The notes: generated by a model not told the origin, from the sequence alone. A stretch of DNA of 64,000 bases from Campylobacter sp. RM16187 (GCF_025319965.1 NZ_CP012549.1:1426001-1490000), one strand, 5' to 3'. Shown: positions 1-8,491, numbered from the stretch's first letter. Made by a program: numbers and translations.

Positions 1-502
1 TGCCGTCAACTATCACTCTGCCAAGCGCGTTTGCTTTCTTTTGAGGCAGGATAGTTTTCATTTTATTAGGATATGTTCTTGGCGCGCATTTTTTCTCATC
101 AAAGCTACCTGCCGTCATATGCTCTGTCGCAATATAGATCTTCTTTGTCTTTAGCGCTACGTCTCCTACTTGTAACTCTTCGGTGTGAGCTTTGATAGTC
201 TTGCCGTTAAAGAACGTATCGCCCGCAGAGTATGTTTTTTCTTCCACTATGCCCTTAAAACAAAGCGCAAGATTTTCTAAGCTGATATCTCCAATCTCGG
301 TGCTAAAGGTATATTCGCTCTTTGTCTCAAGCTCCATTACGCTTTCGCCTAGGCTCTCATCGTTACTTAGCAGCTCTTTTTTCTCTACGGTTCTATTTAG
401 GCTTACGCTTTGTTGATACGCTAAATCTATTTGTTCGCTCGTATCTTGAGCTATGAAGCTTACTTTCGCCGTTGCCAGTCTTGCTATTTTTTCTTTTGTC
501 AT
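1..502 (-). CDS. Phage tail tube-like protein (C-terminus off the window)
   Basis: The frame runs from an ATG at 502 with AAAGGAGC just upstream and leaves the window without a stop, so at least 167 residues are visible. It contains an ENLAL motif in the segment ISLENLALCFKG, followed by a turn-rich stretch. In many long-tailed phages the tail tube protein carries a similar ENLALALxG segment, and its position after the gp36/gp37-like genes is where Mu-like phages keep sheath and tube genes. I read it as a probable tail tube or related virion protein. The fold cannot be proven from this fragment. Confidence 0.5.
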   Translation of the reverse strand, partial: MTKEKIARLATAKVSFIAQDTSEQIDLAYQQSVSLNRTVEKKELLSNDESLGESVMELETKSEYTFSTEIGDISLENLALCFKGIVEEKTYSAGDTFFNGKTIKAHTEELQVGDVALKTKKIYIATEHMTAGSFDEKKCAPRTYPNKMKTILPQKKANALGRVIVDG

Positions 503-515
503 CTCGTCGCTCCTT

Positions 516-623
516 TTATTTATTATTCTCGGTCACTACCGATATTTTCATTATCTTATTTATTTGCGTCGCTCCTCTTTTAGAAACCCCGCCCGTTGGG
601 CGTCGCGTTGCTGGTTTTGCCAT
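516..623 (-). CDS. Small basic phage protein (35 aa)
   Basis: A 35-residue frame starts at an ATG with AAGGAG five bases upstream and ends just before the ribosome site of the tail gene. It fills an otherwise empty gap in the late operon. The N-terminal half is rich in Arg, Lys, Pro and Gly and the rest is polar. Mu-like phages often have a very short gene near this point, but I do not recognise the family. The support is the good ribosome site and tight packing. Confidence 0.5.
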   Translation of the reverse strand: MAKPATRRPTGGVSKRGATQINKIMKISVVTENNK

Positions 624-645
624 GATTTTCTCCTTGTTGCTAAAA

Positions 646-1002
646 TTAGGCTTCTACAAAGCCTATAATTTTGATTTTTATCTGTAACCGCACGCAATAA
701 AGCGTGCCGGTTACAAATGCCGCCTTTGCGCCAAACACGATCTTTTCGCCTTGTTTAGCTCCAAATCTAAACAGATCTCTTCTAAGCTCGTCTATCTTGC
801 TTAAAACCCCGCTTTTTTCGCCTACAAGCGTGTTTCTAGCGATAATTACGCTAAAAATCGCATAGTCGCTAATATCGTCAATGCTCTCTAACCCGTCAAA
901 TACGATATAGTCTCCGTTTTGATCGAGGGCTTCGACTCCGCTTAGCTCGATTAGGTCAAATTCGCTTTTTAAATCGCGTGCGATCTCGGTAATTGAGTTC
1001 AT
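646..1002 (-). CDS. Mu gp37-like virion protein
   Basis: A 118-residue protein with no signal peptide or membrane segment. It starts in a four-base overlap with the stop of the gp36-like gene, which suggests translational coupling. It follows the order major head, gp35, gp36, gp37 seen in Mu-like phages, and its size fits the gp37 (DUF1834-type) family, thought to act at the head-tail connection. The assignment rests mainly on order and size; the sequence itself shows no diagnostic motif to me. Confidence 0.5.
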   Translation of the reverse strand: MNSITEIARDLKSEFDLIELSGVEALDQNGDYIVFDGLESIDDISDYAIFSVIIARNTLVGEKSGVLSKIDELRRDLFRFGAKQGEKIVFGAKAAFVTGTLYCVRLQIKIKIIGFVEA

Positions 1003-1322
1003 ATTACGCTCTTTCTATTTTGACTCTTATAAAATTTAGCCGATACGAGCGCGCCGTCACTGCTTAAAAATGGTGCATTTTTGATCGCCTTTTGCGCCGT
1101 TTCATAAAGCATGACATCCGTCTCGTCAAGCTCAATTTTTAAATAAATTTTTAGCCTTATGTATGCAAAATCTTCCGCTGCAAAGTAAGGCACGTTGCGA
1201 TCTTTGCACGCCTCTAAGGCATCATTTACTGCACACTCGCAAACGTCGTCCGTAACCTCATTTGGATTCTTTAGACTTACCCTTGCTCGCTGTATTAGTT
1301 TTTCTGGAGTTAGAGTTGCCAT
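999..1322 (-). CDS. Mu gp36-like virion protein
   Basis: I start this gene at the ATG at 1322 (MATLTPEKLI), preceded by AAGGGCAAGG. An upstream in-frame ATG would add 16 residues inside the previous gene. The 107-residue product is mostly helical and acidic in the middle, and its N-terminus resembles the head-tail adaptor fold of the DUF1320 family to which Mu gp36 belongs. It overlaps the end of the gp35-like gene by 65 bp in another frame. The function is inferred from order. Confidence 0.5.
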   Translation of the reverse strand: MATLTPEKLIQRARVSLKNPNEVTDDVCECAVNDALEACKDRNVPYFAAEDFAYIRLKIYLKIELDETDVMLYETAQKAIKNAPFLSSDGALVSAKFYKSQNRKSVI

Positions 1323-1554
1323 CCTTGCCCTTTTTGCTTTCTTTACTTGCATCATCCAAAGACTTATCATCTTCTTTTGTCAAATTTTCATCTTTGGCTT
1401 TATCTTCAAGATTGCCTACTTCTTCATTATTGCCATCTTGATCTGATTTTCCATCTTCGTTTGCCAAATCTTTGGCTTCGTTGGATTTTAAATCCTCTTC
1501 TTTCTCATTACTAGATATTCCTCTAGCAGCCAAAAAGCTCTCATAATTACCCAT
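1258..1554 (-). CDS. Mu gp35-like small protein with acidic/basic tail
   Basis: The start at 1554 (MGNYESFLAARGISS) has AAGGAG at the right distance. A short ordered N-terminus is followed by about 75 residues made almost entirely of Asp, Glu, Lys, Asn and Ser, with a Lys-rich end. It sits between the major head protein and the gp36-like gene, the slot of Mu gp35. The low-complexity tail overlaps the next gene by 65 bp. No enzyme motif is present. It is probably a minor virion or assembly protein. Confidence 0.5.
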   Translation of the reverse strand: MGNYESFLAARGISSNEKEEDLKSNEAKDLANEDGKSDQDGNNEEVGNLEDKAKDENLTKEDDKSLDDASKESKKGKDGNSNSRKTNTASKGKSKESK

Positions 1555-1564
1555 TTTATGCTCC

Positions 1565-2452
1565 TTATTCGCTAGGCAAATTTGCATAAGCTTGTTGCCA
1601 TAGACCGTATCCGACGTTATCTTCCGTATCAATTCCGTAGCGGAATTCCTTTCTCATAAACGCAGCCTCGTCATCAAGCTTGTCTTGAGCTACAAATTCA
1701 GCCTCTTTATTTATTTGAAGAATGATCGGCTTAACCGCTCTTGATGTATCAAGTAGATACCATGCTTTCTTTTTAGTTAGCTCATAGCAGACTAAAATTT
1801 CCACCTCTTTATAGAGTGGGTTGCTTGCACCATTTGCCTTTTTTTCCGCTAAAAATAGCTCTTTTGCTTTAGCTTTTAGCTCAGGCGGCACAACTATAAG
1901 CGTAGGTTTTACACGTAGCGGAGCACCGTTATCCTTTATTAGCCTACTCATTTCGGCTACTGTTTTTTCATAGTTCTCTTCGGTTAGTTCCAAGTTTCCC
2001 AAATTTGAAAAGCTTTGACCTTTTACTTGGTGATCTGCGGCGAAGAATTTCTTACTGTCATAGCAGTTGCCGTTTAGCTCAAGCAACCCAAAAACTGTCG
2101 TATTGTAATGCTCGGGAACAGCAGAAGCCAAATCTAAAATTCTTGGCTTTACTATGCCTAGATTGTCGTATTCGATCACATCTCTTTTTACTTTTATTGA
2201 AGCTTCCCAGTCTTTTTTGCTGATTTGATAGTTCCATGCAGCAAGTTCGTTTAGCGTTCTATCTCCTACCCACTCACGCATGCTTGGCATATCAGCTATC
2301 CAAGAGTAATCAACCGTAACCGTGTTTGCCTTTACCTCTGTGGCAACTTTGAGATAATCGCTGTTGTTGGTTTTTAAAGCATCGTTAAATATGGTTTTAA
2401 ATCCCTTTGAAACTTCTTTCATATACGCTGCATCAAGTGTTCTTTTCGCCAT
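1565..2452 (-). CDS. Mu-like major head (capsid) subunit, gpT type
   Basis: A 295-residue protein with clear resemblance to the Mu gpT major head subunit: an N-terminal MKEVSKGFKTIFNDAL stretch, a central WIADMPSMREWVGDR motif and an FAADHQ segment. It builds the icosahedral shell of the virion. It directly follows the protease/scaffold gene, as in Mu, with AAGGAG upstream. The length matches the family (about 300). I see no frameshift, so this late region looks intact. Confidence 0.9.
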   Translation of the reverse strand: MAKRTLDAAYMKEVSKGFKTIFNDALKTNNSDYLKVATEVKANTVTVDYSWIADMPSMREWVGDRTLNELAAWNYQISKKDWEASIKVKRDVIEYDNLGIVKPRILDLASAVPEHYNTTVFGLLELNGNCYDSKKFFAADHQVKGQSFSNLGNLELTEENYEKTVAEMSRLIKDNGAPLRVKPTLIVVPPELKAKAKELFLAEKKANGASNPLYKEVEILVCYELTKKKAWYLLDTSRAVKPIILQINKEAEFVAQDKLDDEAAFMRKEFRYGIDTEDNVGYGLWQQAYANLPSE

Positions 2453-2469
2453 TTTTTCTCCTTTTGGTT

Positions 2470-2826
2470 TTATAGCCCTAGTTGAGCTTTTACATCAGGA
2501 TGTATCCCATCCTCATCTTTTTTGTTTAGATCAAGTTCGCTTTTTTTTAGAACGGCTGCCGCCTCCACCTTTGAAACTTCTAAAAAGCTATCTAGGGCGT
2601 TTCCTTCAAGCGCCATAGCCATCTCTTTTCTATTAGGTAAAAGCTCGCCATTCTTGATAGCGCCTTCAATTCTTGCCGTTTTAGCGTTAGTTTGCTCTGT
2701 GATTAAAGCTGTTTTTAGGCTTTCGTTTTCAGTTTTTAAAGCGTTTAATTCGGCTTGCAAGCTAGCAATATTCTCATTAGCTTCAGTTAATTTCAAAGCC
2801 AAATCATCATTTTTTACTTCAGGCAT
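2470..2826 (-). CDS. Scaffold protein (gpZ-like) from an internal in-frame start
   Basis: Inside the protease gene, codon 148 is an ATG preceded by AAAGGAGAGG at ideal spacing. Initiation here would give a 118-residue coiled-coil scaffold identical to the C-terminal part of the protease. Mu is known to make its scaffold gpZ from the 3' part of gene I in the same way. What I see is the ribosome site and ATG; that the product is made is inference from Mu. Confidence 0.7.
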   Translation of the reverse strand: MPEVKNDDLALKLTEANENIASLQAELNALKTENESLKTALITEQTNAKTARIEGAIKNGELLPNRKEMAMALEGNALDSFLEVSKVEAAAVLKKSELDLNKKDEDGIHPDVKAQLGL

Positions 2827-3267
2827 ATTTTCCTCTCCTTTATTATTTAGTGATTTGTTTAATAAGTTAGGTCTGTTTACAAGCCCAACGCTTGCTATTC
2901 TTACCACCTCTCTGACTCCGTTATCTCTATAATTAATCTCAAAAGCCGGGCTTAAATATCGATAGAGTTTTTTGTCTACCAACTCTTGCCCAACCTCTGT
3001 AAATTCTAAAGACGCGTATATGCCATCTTCTCTGGCTTCTAGTGAATTTATGTCAAACCAGCCCATAGCTTCACTATCATAATGATCTTTGTCGAGTAGA
3101 ATATCCACGCCTTGACTTCTTGTATTGGTTACAACAAAGCTTCCATCTATATTAAAAACCCTTCCGTCATATCCAAGGACAGCAGTACCAACAGGGCTTA
3201 TCTTGATTTTGCCTTCTTGCTTGCTATTTAGCTCAAGCGCTATTAGGCTTTTTTCAGGCTCTATCAT
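2470..3267 (-). CDS. Mu-like head maturation protease (gpI) with scaffold domain
   Basis: A 265-residue protein. Residues 1-130 form the protease part, including the DHYDSEAMGW and LYRYLSPAF segments found in Mu gpI. After a short linker, residues 148-265 are a charged coiled-coil scaffold ending in DGIHPDVKAQLGL. It processes the prohead around the gpT shell. It is the first gene of the leftward late block, 128 bp from the divergent gp27-like gene. Length and layout match Mu I/Z. Confidence 0.85.
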   Translation of the reverse strand: MIEPEKSLIALELNSKQEGKIKISPVGTAVLGYDGRVFNIDGSFVVTNTRSQGVDILLDKDHYDSEAMGWFDINSLEAREDGIYASLEFTEVGQELVDKKLYRYLSPAFEINYRDNGVREVVRIASVGLVNRPNLLNKSLNNKGEENMPEVKNDDLALKLTEANENIASLQAELNALKTENESLKTALITEQTNAKTARIEGAIKNGELLPNRKEMAMALEGNALDSFLEVSKVEAAAVLKKSELDLNKKDEDGIHPDVKAQLGL

Positions 3268-3319
3268 TTTGATCCTTTTCAGATTTTTATACCTCGCATT
3301 TTAAGGGCTTTCAAAAATA

Positions 3320-3354
3320 AAACCACTCTAAATAGCCGTTATCTGGAGTGGTTT
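3320..3354. terminator. Hairpin between the divergent late blocks
   Basis: A perfect 9-bp inverted repeat (AAACCACTC / GAGTGGTTT) with a 17-base loop is followed by A6T6. It lies between the leftward protease operon and the rightward gp27 operon, where a terminator is not expected unless it stops read-through transcription. It could instead be a regulatory structure or an operator at the inversion joint. Confidence 0.45.
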
Positions 3355-3395
3355 AAAAAATTTTTTGTGATAGAGTTTGCAAAAAAAGGACAAAA

Positions 3396-3863
3396 ATGAG
3401 AGAAGCTGCCAAAGAGCTATATGTAGCAGGAAAAGACATTAGCGATATTTGTACCGCTTTAAATATAACTCGGCAAACCTTTTACTATCACAAGAAAAAC
3501 GACTTTAGAAAAGGTATTGACTGGGATGCTTTAAAACTGGCAAATCTAAGAAGTGAGGATGAGCTGGAGAATAAAGAGGCTATATTTATCAATAGTCTTA
3601 TTGAAAATTATGAAAAATTTTTAAAAACGGCAGGGGAGATTGAGCTTAATCCGGAAACATTAGAAAAACTACATAAATTTGCTAAAACATACTGGAGTAT
3701 AAAGGCTCCAAGGCAGATAAACGAAAAAGAGGTTGCATTAAAGGCCGCAAAAAGCACACTTGAATCTATTGCAAATTTAGCTGTTTCACAAAAGGAAAAT
3801 GCAGTAGCAGCTTGGCTTAGTAGCAATAGTGATGAGATTGTATCAATAGTGCTTAAAAAATAA
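3396..3863 (+). CDS. Mu gp27-like DNA-binding protein (probable small terminase subunit)
   Basis: A 155-residue protein with an N-terminal helix-turn-helix (residues 1-35: AAKELYVAGKDISDICTALN then ITRQTFYYHK) followed by helices. This matches the DUF1804/gp27 family of Mu-like phages, which lies next to the large terminase and probably recognises phage DNA during packaging. Its start has AAAGGACAAAA upstream. It opens the block transcribed rightward, opposite to the rest of the prophage late genes. Confidence 0.75.
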   Translation: MREAAKELYVAGKDISDICTALNITRQTFYYHKKNDFRKGIDWDALKLANLRSEDELENKEAIFINSLIENYEKFLKTAGEIELNPETLEKLHKFAKTYWSIKAPRQINEKEVALKAAKSTLESIANLAVSQKENAVAAWLSSNSDEIVSIVLKK

Positions 3864-4039
3864 GGCGGTTTAAATGCGTCAAATTTGCCCAACAATCAAT
3901 TTTAATTTTAAAACAACCCAAAGTATTAATGAAAACTATTTAAACGTTTTTAAATGGGGTTTAAAAGGATTTAAACGCATATTGGCGATAGCAAAAACAT
4001 TGTTTTTTAATTTGCGAGTAGCAAATAAATCTTTAGAGC

Positions 4040-4092
4040 GGGGTCAAACCGATGGGGTTTGCCGTAAAGACGGGCTTCGCTCGTCTGCGGAG
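4040..4092 (+). repeat. GC-rich palindromic element before the terminase gene
   Basis: The stretch is far more GC-rich than its surroundings and contains two small hairpins, one of them GACGGGC-TTC-GCTCGTC (4069-4085), ending in CGTCTGCGGAG. A related copy ending in CGTCTGCGAAG lies inside the portal gene at 6899-6920. This suggests a dispersed palindromic element rather than a local regulatory site. Confidence 0.5.
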
Positions 4093-4098
4093 TAAAAA

Positions 4099-5646
4099 AT
4101 GGAACTAAATGAGCTTAAAGCTTATCTAAAATCCCTACCAAATATCATAGACGGTAAAGGCGATCAAAGAGTTAAAGAATCTGCAAATGATTTTAAAAAA
4201 TTTGTACTGGAGTACTTCCCCCATCAAATAGGCATAGAGGATATTGCTCTGATAAAAGAATTTAACGAGCGTAGCAAATTTAGGCTTTTTATATATAGCG
4301 ATCTGCTGAAAATTTGCACTAAAAACCGAAGAATACTATTTGAAGCCTATCGTGGCAGCGCAAAGACCACTCTTATTACAAGACTTTTTAACCTTTGGCT
4401 GCTGCTTACGGATAGAAAGAAATACTCTATCATCATAAGTTCAACGCTAGATATTGCAGTAGAAAGCTCTGATACCATTAGAACAGAGCTTGAAGAAAAT
4501 TCAAAGCTCATAAACGATTACAAGATCGTTGCAGGAAAAAAATGGAAAAGCGAAGAGTTCATCTTTTATACTAATAATAACCCCAAAAAGATGAAATTTT
4601 TTGGTGCCGGCAAAAAGATACGCGGTACTAACTTTCTTGGATCAAGACCGGATATAATCACTTGTGACGATATAGAAAACGATGAGAACGTAGAGAGCGC
4701 ATCTCAAAGAGATAAGCTTTATAAGTGGTTTAGAAAGGCTATTTTAAAGCTACCTGCAAGACAGAGCACAACTTACAATATCATTGTAGTAGGAACCAGA
4801 CTGCATCATGACGGATTATTGGCTAGGATTAAAAGACTTAACTCCTTTATATCCTATAACTTTCCTCTTATTACGAAATTCCCGGATAATATAGACGATC
4901 TTAACGAGAGCAACATATCCACGGCCAAAATTATAAACATGAAGCTTGACGACGAGAGTATGGATAAGCGCACTATATTAACCGAATTTTTTGATGATAA
5001 AGAGAGCTTTTATTCCGAGTATCAAAACGAACCTTTAAGCAAAGACGGCGCTATATTCTCAGGCTATAAAACTTACGAAGTTATGCCTACTTGCGATGCT
5101 TACTATATAGGTATAGATCCGGCTCTTGGAAAGAGCAGAGGAGATTATTTCGCTTTAGCCGTCCTTGGCAAAAAAGACAAGCAATACTATCTTGATACAA
5201 AAGGCTACAAGCTAAAGCCTGATGCTATGATAGAAAAAATCATACAGCTTTATCTAAGACTTTTATTGCATGGCAAACCCATCAAGATCGCCATTGAAAC
5301 TATCGCCTTTCAAGAATTTTTCAAAGACAAGCTAAAAGAGGAATTTGCTAACAAAGGCATAGTTTTAAGTGTTTGCGAGCTAAAAAATTCTGTATCAAAA
5401 GAGCTAAGACTCGACGCTTTTGCGCCATATGTAACAGATCAAACCGTGCTTATTTGCGTAGATAACAATCTGCTCATAGAAGAGCTTGATACATATCCAA
5501 AGGCTCCGCATGATGACTTGCTTGATGCCAGTGAAATGGCATTTAGGATAGCTTCATCGGTTGCCATAGCCGACTATAGAGCCATAAACAGACTTTCAAA
5601 GAAAAAGAGCAAAGCGCTTATAAATTTAAAAAATAGATACAACTAG
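4099..5646 (+). CDS. Terminase large subunit (Mu gp28-like)
   Basis: A 515-residue packaging motor. Residues 80-100 hold a Walker A-type loop (AYRGSAKTTL) and residues about 187-196 a Walker B strand (IITCDDIEND). The C-terminal half opens with the nuclease-type strand YYIGIDPALGKSRGD and ends with a DDLLDASEMAFR segment, giving the acidic residues expected of an RNase H-like headful nuclease. The length is normal for the family. It is followed after 8 bp by the portal gene. A palindromic element sits just before its start. Confidence 0.9.
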   Translation: MELNELKAYLKSLPNIIDGKGDQRVKESANDFKKFVLEYFPHQIGIEDIALIKEFNERSKFRLFIYSDLLKICTKNRRILFEAYRGSAKTTLITRLFNLWLLLTDRKKYSIIISSTLDIAVESSDTIRTELEENSKLINDYKIVAGKKWKSEEFIFYTNNNPKKMKFFGAGKKIRGTNFLGSRPDIITCDDIENDENVESASQRDKLYKWFRKAILKLPARQSTTYNIIVVGTRLHHDGLLARIKRLNSFISYNFPLITKFPDNIDDLNESNISTAKIINMKLDDESMDKRTILTEFFDDKESFYSEYQNEPLSKDGAIFSGYKTYEVMPTCDAYYIGIDPALGKSRGDYFALAVLGKKDKQYYLDTKGYKLKPDAMIEKIIQLYLRLLLHGKPIKIAIETIAFQEFFKDKLKEEFANKGIVLSVCELKNSVSKELRLDAFAPYVTDQTVLICVDNNLLIEELDTYPKAPHDDLLDASEMAFRIASSVAIADYRAINRLSKKKSKALINLKNRYN

Positions 5647-5654
5647 GAGAGAAA

Positions 5655-7157
5655 ATGAAAGAGGTAAAAAGAACCATAGTCTTAAAGCCAAGCGATAAGA
5701 CAGAAAAGATTATTAGAGTAGATTATTCGGATATAAAAACCGCTATAGATAGCCAAAATCTTGAGGCTTTAGTTAGAGTATTTGAGTATTTTAGAGCAGC
5801 GGACTCTCAAATAGGATCAGAGCTCTTTAAAAGAAGAGTATATGTCTCGTCCTTGCCTCTATTTTTTGAAAGCGAAGATAAAAAACAAAACGAATTCGTT
5901 TTATCACTGATAGAAAATATTTGGTTTAAAAGATTTTTATTTGACTGTACGGCAGGTATCGCCTATGGGTTTGCGCCTTTTATCAAAGAGTGGCAGAGTG
6001 TAGACGGCAAGATCTTGCCTAAATTTAGATTTGTATCTCATGCCTTTTTTAACACGGACAGAGAGGATAGACTCTATCTCAAGCAGGATATAAATAAAAT
6101 CTTTATAGATACAAGGGATGAATTTTGGTTACACCACCATCCAACGGACAGCGGAGATATTATCACTCAAAGCCTAATGTATAAGCTTGTCGTAATTACG
6201 GCTCTTAAACATCTTACTATCTCAAAATATATGAGTTTTTTTGACTCATTGTCCGTACCGCCGCTTATTGTCAAAAGTGATGCTGTAGATGATGAAAAAC
6301 AAAGCGAAGCCATACTTGAAGCGGCTATAAATTTAAGAGCTAACGGAGTCGGACTATTCTCAAAGAACGACCTTGTGGAGCTACTTAGCGGCAATGTCGA
6401 TAAAGCCACTTTTTTAGACTTTATAAAATACTGCGATGATGCCATAAGCAAGCTTATCACGGGGCAAACCTTAGCCGGCAATGTTCAAGCAAACGGAAAC
6501 AGGGCGTTAGGAGAGGTACACAACGAAATAAGGCAAGATATTTTGCGTTTTGATGCGATGCTTTTAAGCGCTAGTATGCACTCTTTTATAAAAGAAGTGT
6601 TAAAGCTAAATTTCGCAAACGTAGCCGCCTTTAAATTTATCCTAGACGCCGGACTTGAAGCTGATGAAGAGAAACTAAGCACGGTATATGAAAAGATTAC
6701 AAACATGGGATATGAGATCCCGGTAGGGTTTATGGAAGAGACCTTTAAAATTAAAGGGCTTAAACTTAAAAATAGCGATCAAATTTTAGAAAAAAAAGAG
6801 GTATCGAAAAATAGCTTGGAGTATAACCAAAAACGACAGTCCGCAAAGTCGGACACGTCTTTAGTAGGGGTGCAGGGGGCAACGCCACCGCTCGTAAGGA
6901 CGGCTTTGCCGTCTGCGAAGTTGCCTATAGACAATATAGATGCTGCTATTGCAAGCAAAGATTTTAGTGAGAACGAAAAGGATATTTTAAAAGATATTGA
7001 AAGCTCTTTAAACAGCCTTTTAAAAGAGAGCAAAAGCTATGAAGATGCCTTTAGCAAGCTTGCTCAAATGTATAAAGATGTAAACACTTCAAAGCTTGAA
7101 GAGATTATGTTTAACGCTATTGCAAATGCTGAAATTTATGGAAATATAGATGAGTAG
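5655..7157 (+). CDS. Portal protein (Mu gp29-like, DUF935 type)
   Basis: A 500-residue protein whose first 380 residues fit the Mu gp29 portal family: AADSQIGSELFKRR near residue 50, DCTAGIAYGFAPFIKEW, the HHHPTDSG segment, and TGQTLAGNVQANGNRALGEVH. The portal forms the dodecameric vertex through which DNA enters the head. Residues about 395-425 are encoded by a GC-rich palindromic insert and look foreign and flexible. The tail overlaps the next gene by 8 bp. The start has AGGAGAG upstream. Confidence 0.88.
   Translation: MKEVKRTIVLKPSDKTEKIIRVDYSDIKTAIDSQNLEALVRVFEYFRAADSQIGSELFKRRVYVSSLPLFFESEDKKQNEFVLSLIENIWFKRFLFDCTAGIAYGFAPFIKEWQSVDGKILPKFRFVSHAFFNTDREDRLYLKQDINKIFIDTRDEFWLHHHPTDSGDIITQSLMYKLVVITALKHLTISKYMSFFDSLSVPPLIVKSDAVDDEKQSEAILEAAINLRANGVGLFSKNDLVELLSGNVDKATFLDFIKYCDDAISKLITGQTLAGNVQANGNRALGEVHNEIRQDILRFDAMLLSASMHSFIKEVLKLNFANVAAFKFILDAGLEADEEKLSTVYEKITNMGYEIPVGFMEETFKIKGLKLKNSDQILEKKEVSKNSLEYNQKRQSAKSDTSLVGVQGATPPLVRTALPSAKLPIDNIDAAIASKDFSENEKDILKDIESSLNSLLKESKSYEDAFSKLAQMYKDVNTSKLEEIMFNAIANAEIYGNIDE
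6839..6920 (+). repeat. Palindromic element inserted in frame in the portal gene
   Basis: GC-rich DNA with hairpins GTCCG-CAAAGT-CGGAC (6839-6854) and GACGGC-TTT-GCCGTC (6899-6913) interrupts the portal coding sequence without breaking the frame. It adds about 27 residues rich in Pro, Gly, Ala and Thr. It shares its final CGTCTGCG-AAG block and hairpin style with the element before the terminase gene. Confidence 0.55.
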
Positions 7158-8406
7158 CGTAGCTTTATCATTTTTTGCAAAGCCTGAAAATGTAGTTAAA
7201 TTTTTACAAGCCAGAAAGTCGGAGCTTCATTTTGATTATGATGAGATTATGCATGAGGCTCACAGCAGAGTATTTACCGTAGCAAAAATCACTAAAATAG
7301 ATCTTCTTAATGACATACAAAAAAGCCTAAGCGAGGCATATAAAGAGGGACAAAGATTTAGCGAGTGGCAAAAAGACATAAGTCCCTTACTTGCCAAAAA
7401 GGGCTGGCTAGGCGATGTAAGCGTAACCAATCCGAACACCGGCGAAACAAAACAGATATACGTAGGCTCAAGGCGTCTTAGGCGCATATTTAATACAAAC
7501 ATGAGGGTAAGTATTGCAAAGGCTAGATACGAAAGCCAAATGAACTCGTATGCGCAGTATTTTAGGTATGTAGCCATACTTGACTCAAGAGTTCGCCCTA
7601 ACCACAAAAAACTACATGGGCTCATACTTCCAAAAACCGATAAATTTTGGGACAAAAACTATCCGCCTAACGACTGGGGATGTAGGTGCAAGGTTCAAGT
7701 ACTAACAGAGGATGAGCTTAAAAGCGAAGGCTGGCAAGTGTCTAAAAGCATTCCTTTAAATATAGCCGATAAAGACTGGGCTTATAATGTAGGCAAAGCC
7801 GATAACAAGGATAAAATTTTAAAAGAAAAAATTAAAAAAATAGATAAAGACTCCGCTCTTGCAAAAGCTGCACTATCGGAGCTTAAAACCCTAGAGCAAG
7901 ATCGAAAGCTTTATGTTTGGCAGCAAGGGCTTAATGATATGCTAAAAGTTCTGATTAGCGGCTCAATCATTAAAGATAAAGCTTTTCAAGTAGTTCAAGT
8001 GGGAGAGTTGAGACCAAAAATAAAAAAAGCCCTAAATAATCAAGGTATAACACCAAAGGCTAATAGTATAGCCATATATCAAAACACGATTTCACATATT
8101 ACCAGAGATAGTAAACCAAAGACAAAAGAGCCGAATGTGGCTGAAATAAAAGCTGTAGTTGAAGTATTTTATAAAGCTAAACATGTTTATTATGACAAAG
8201 AAAAGGGAAATTTGCTCTATTTTTACAAAAGCTTACAAGATGATAAAACAGTAAATTATGCAGTAGTAAGACTTGATTATGTTTTGAAGAAATTTCATGT
8301 TGATAACTTTATTGCTACGATTACAAAAATTCCATTTTTTAATTTAAGAACAATGCTAGACCAAGTAGATAAAAAAGGAGAAAAGATATATGTTAGGATC
8401 AAGTAG
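7150..8406 (+). CDS. MuF-like minor head protein with probable C-terminal nuclease domain
   Basis: A 418-residue protein. Residues about 90-200 are the Mu F-like head morphogenesis domain, with the typical YVAILDSRVRPNHKKLHG and NYPPNDWGCRCKV motifs. Residues about 255-418 are extra: after a linker, an ISHITRD segment, then VYYDKEKGNLLYFYK and a strand-rich end. This resembles the phage BECR-type nuclease domains often fused to MuF proteins and thought to act as toxins delivered with the phage. Domain naming for the tail is inference. The last codons overlap a tRNA-like RNA on the other strand. Confidence 0.75.
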   Translation: MSSVALSFFAKPENVVKFLQARKSELHFDYDEIMHEAHSRVFTVAKITKIDLLNDIQKSLSEAYKEGQRFSEWQKDISPLLAKKGWLGDVSVTNPNTGETKQIYVGSRRLRRIFNTNMRVSIAKARYESQMNSYAQYFRYVAILDSRVRPNHKKLHGLILPKTDKFWDKNYPPNDWGCRCKVQVLTEDELKSEGWQVSKSIPLNIADKDWAYNVGKADNKDKILKEKIKKIDKDSALAKAALSELKTLEQDRKLYVWQQGLNDMLKVLISGSIIKDKAFQVVQVGELRPKIKKALNNQGITPKANSIAIYQNTISHITRDSKPKTKEPNVAEIKAVVEVFYKAKHVYYDKEKGNLLYFYKSLQDDKTVNYAVVRLDYVLKKFHVDNFIATITKIPFFNLRTMLDQVDKKGEKIYVRIK

Positions 8407-8474
8407 TGCGGACTCGAACCGCCATACGTGTAAATCCACTCACCTACCTTATACTGGTGCATAGCTACTTGATC
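8397..8474 (-). ncRNA. tRNA-like RNA 1
   Basis: On the minus strand a perfect 10-bp acceptor-like stem (8465-8474 with 8397-8406) encloses a D-arm-like hairpin CACC/GGTG with an 11-base loop containing GG, a short central GTG/CAC stem, and a perfect T-arm GCGG-TTCGAGT-CCGC. The T-loop matches the tRNA consensus. The anticodon stem is too short and five bases separate the acceptor and D stems, so it is not a normal tRNA. A TGGTATAAT box ends nine bases before the stem. No CCA is encoded. Its 3' end overlaps the stop of the MuF gene. Confidence 0.5.
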
Positions 8475-8482
8475 TTTATAGA

Positions 8483-8491
8483 ATTATACCA
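8483..8491 (-). promoter_or_regulatory. Extended -10 box (TGGTATAAT) for tRNA-like RNA 1
   Basis: TGG followed by the consensus TATAAT lies on the minus strand, placed so that transcription would begin at or within a base or two of the acceptor-like stem at 8474. Campylobacter vegetative promoters depend mainly on an extended -10, so this is a credible promoter. The same nine bases occur before the second RNA. Confidence 0.55.

Noticed and set aside
3874-4095. 73-codon plus-strand frame between the gp27-like gene and the terminase gene
   Set aside because: It has an AAGGCGG-like ribosome site, but the sequence runs through TTTAAA-rich DNA and the GC-rich palindromic element and has no protein-like pattern.
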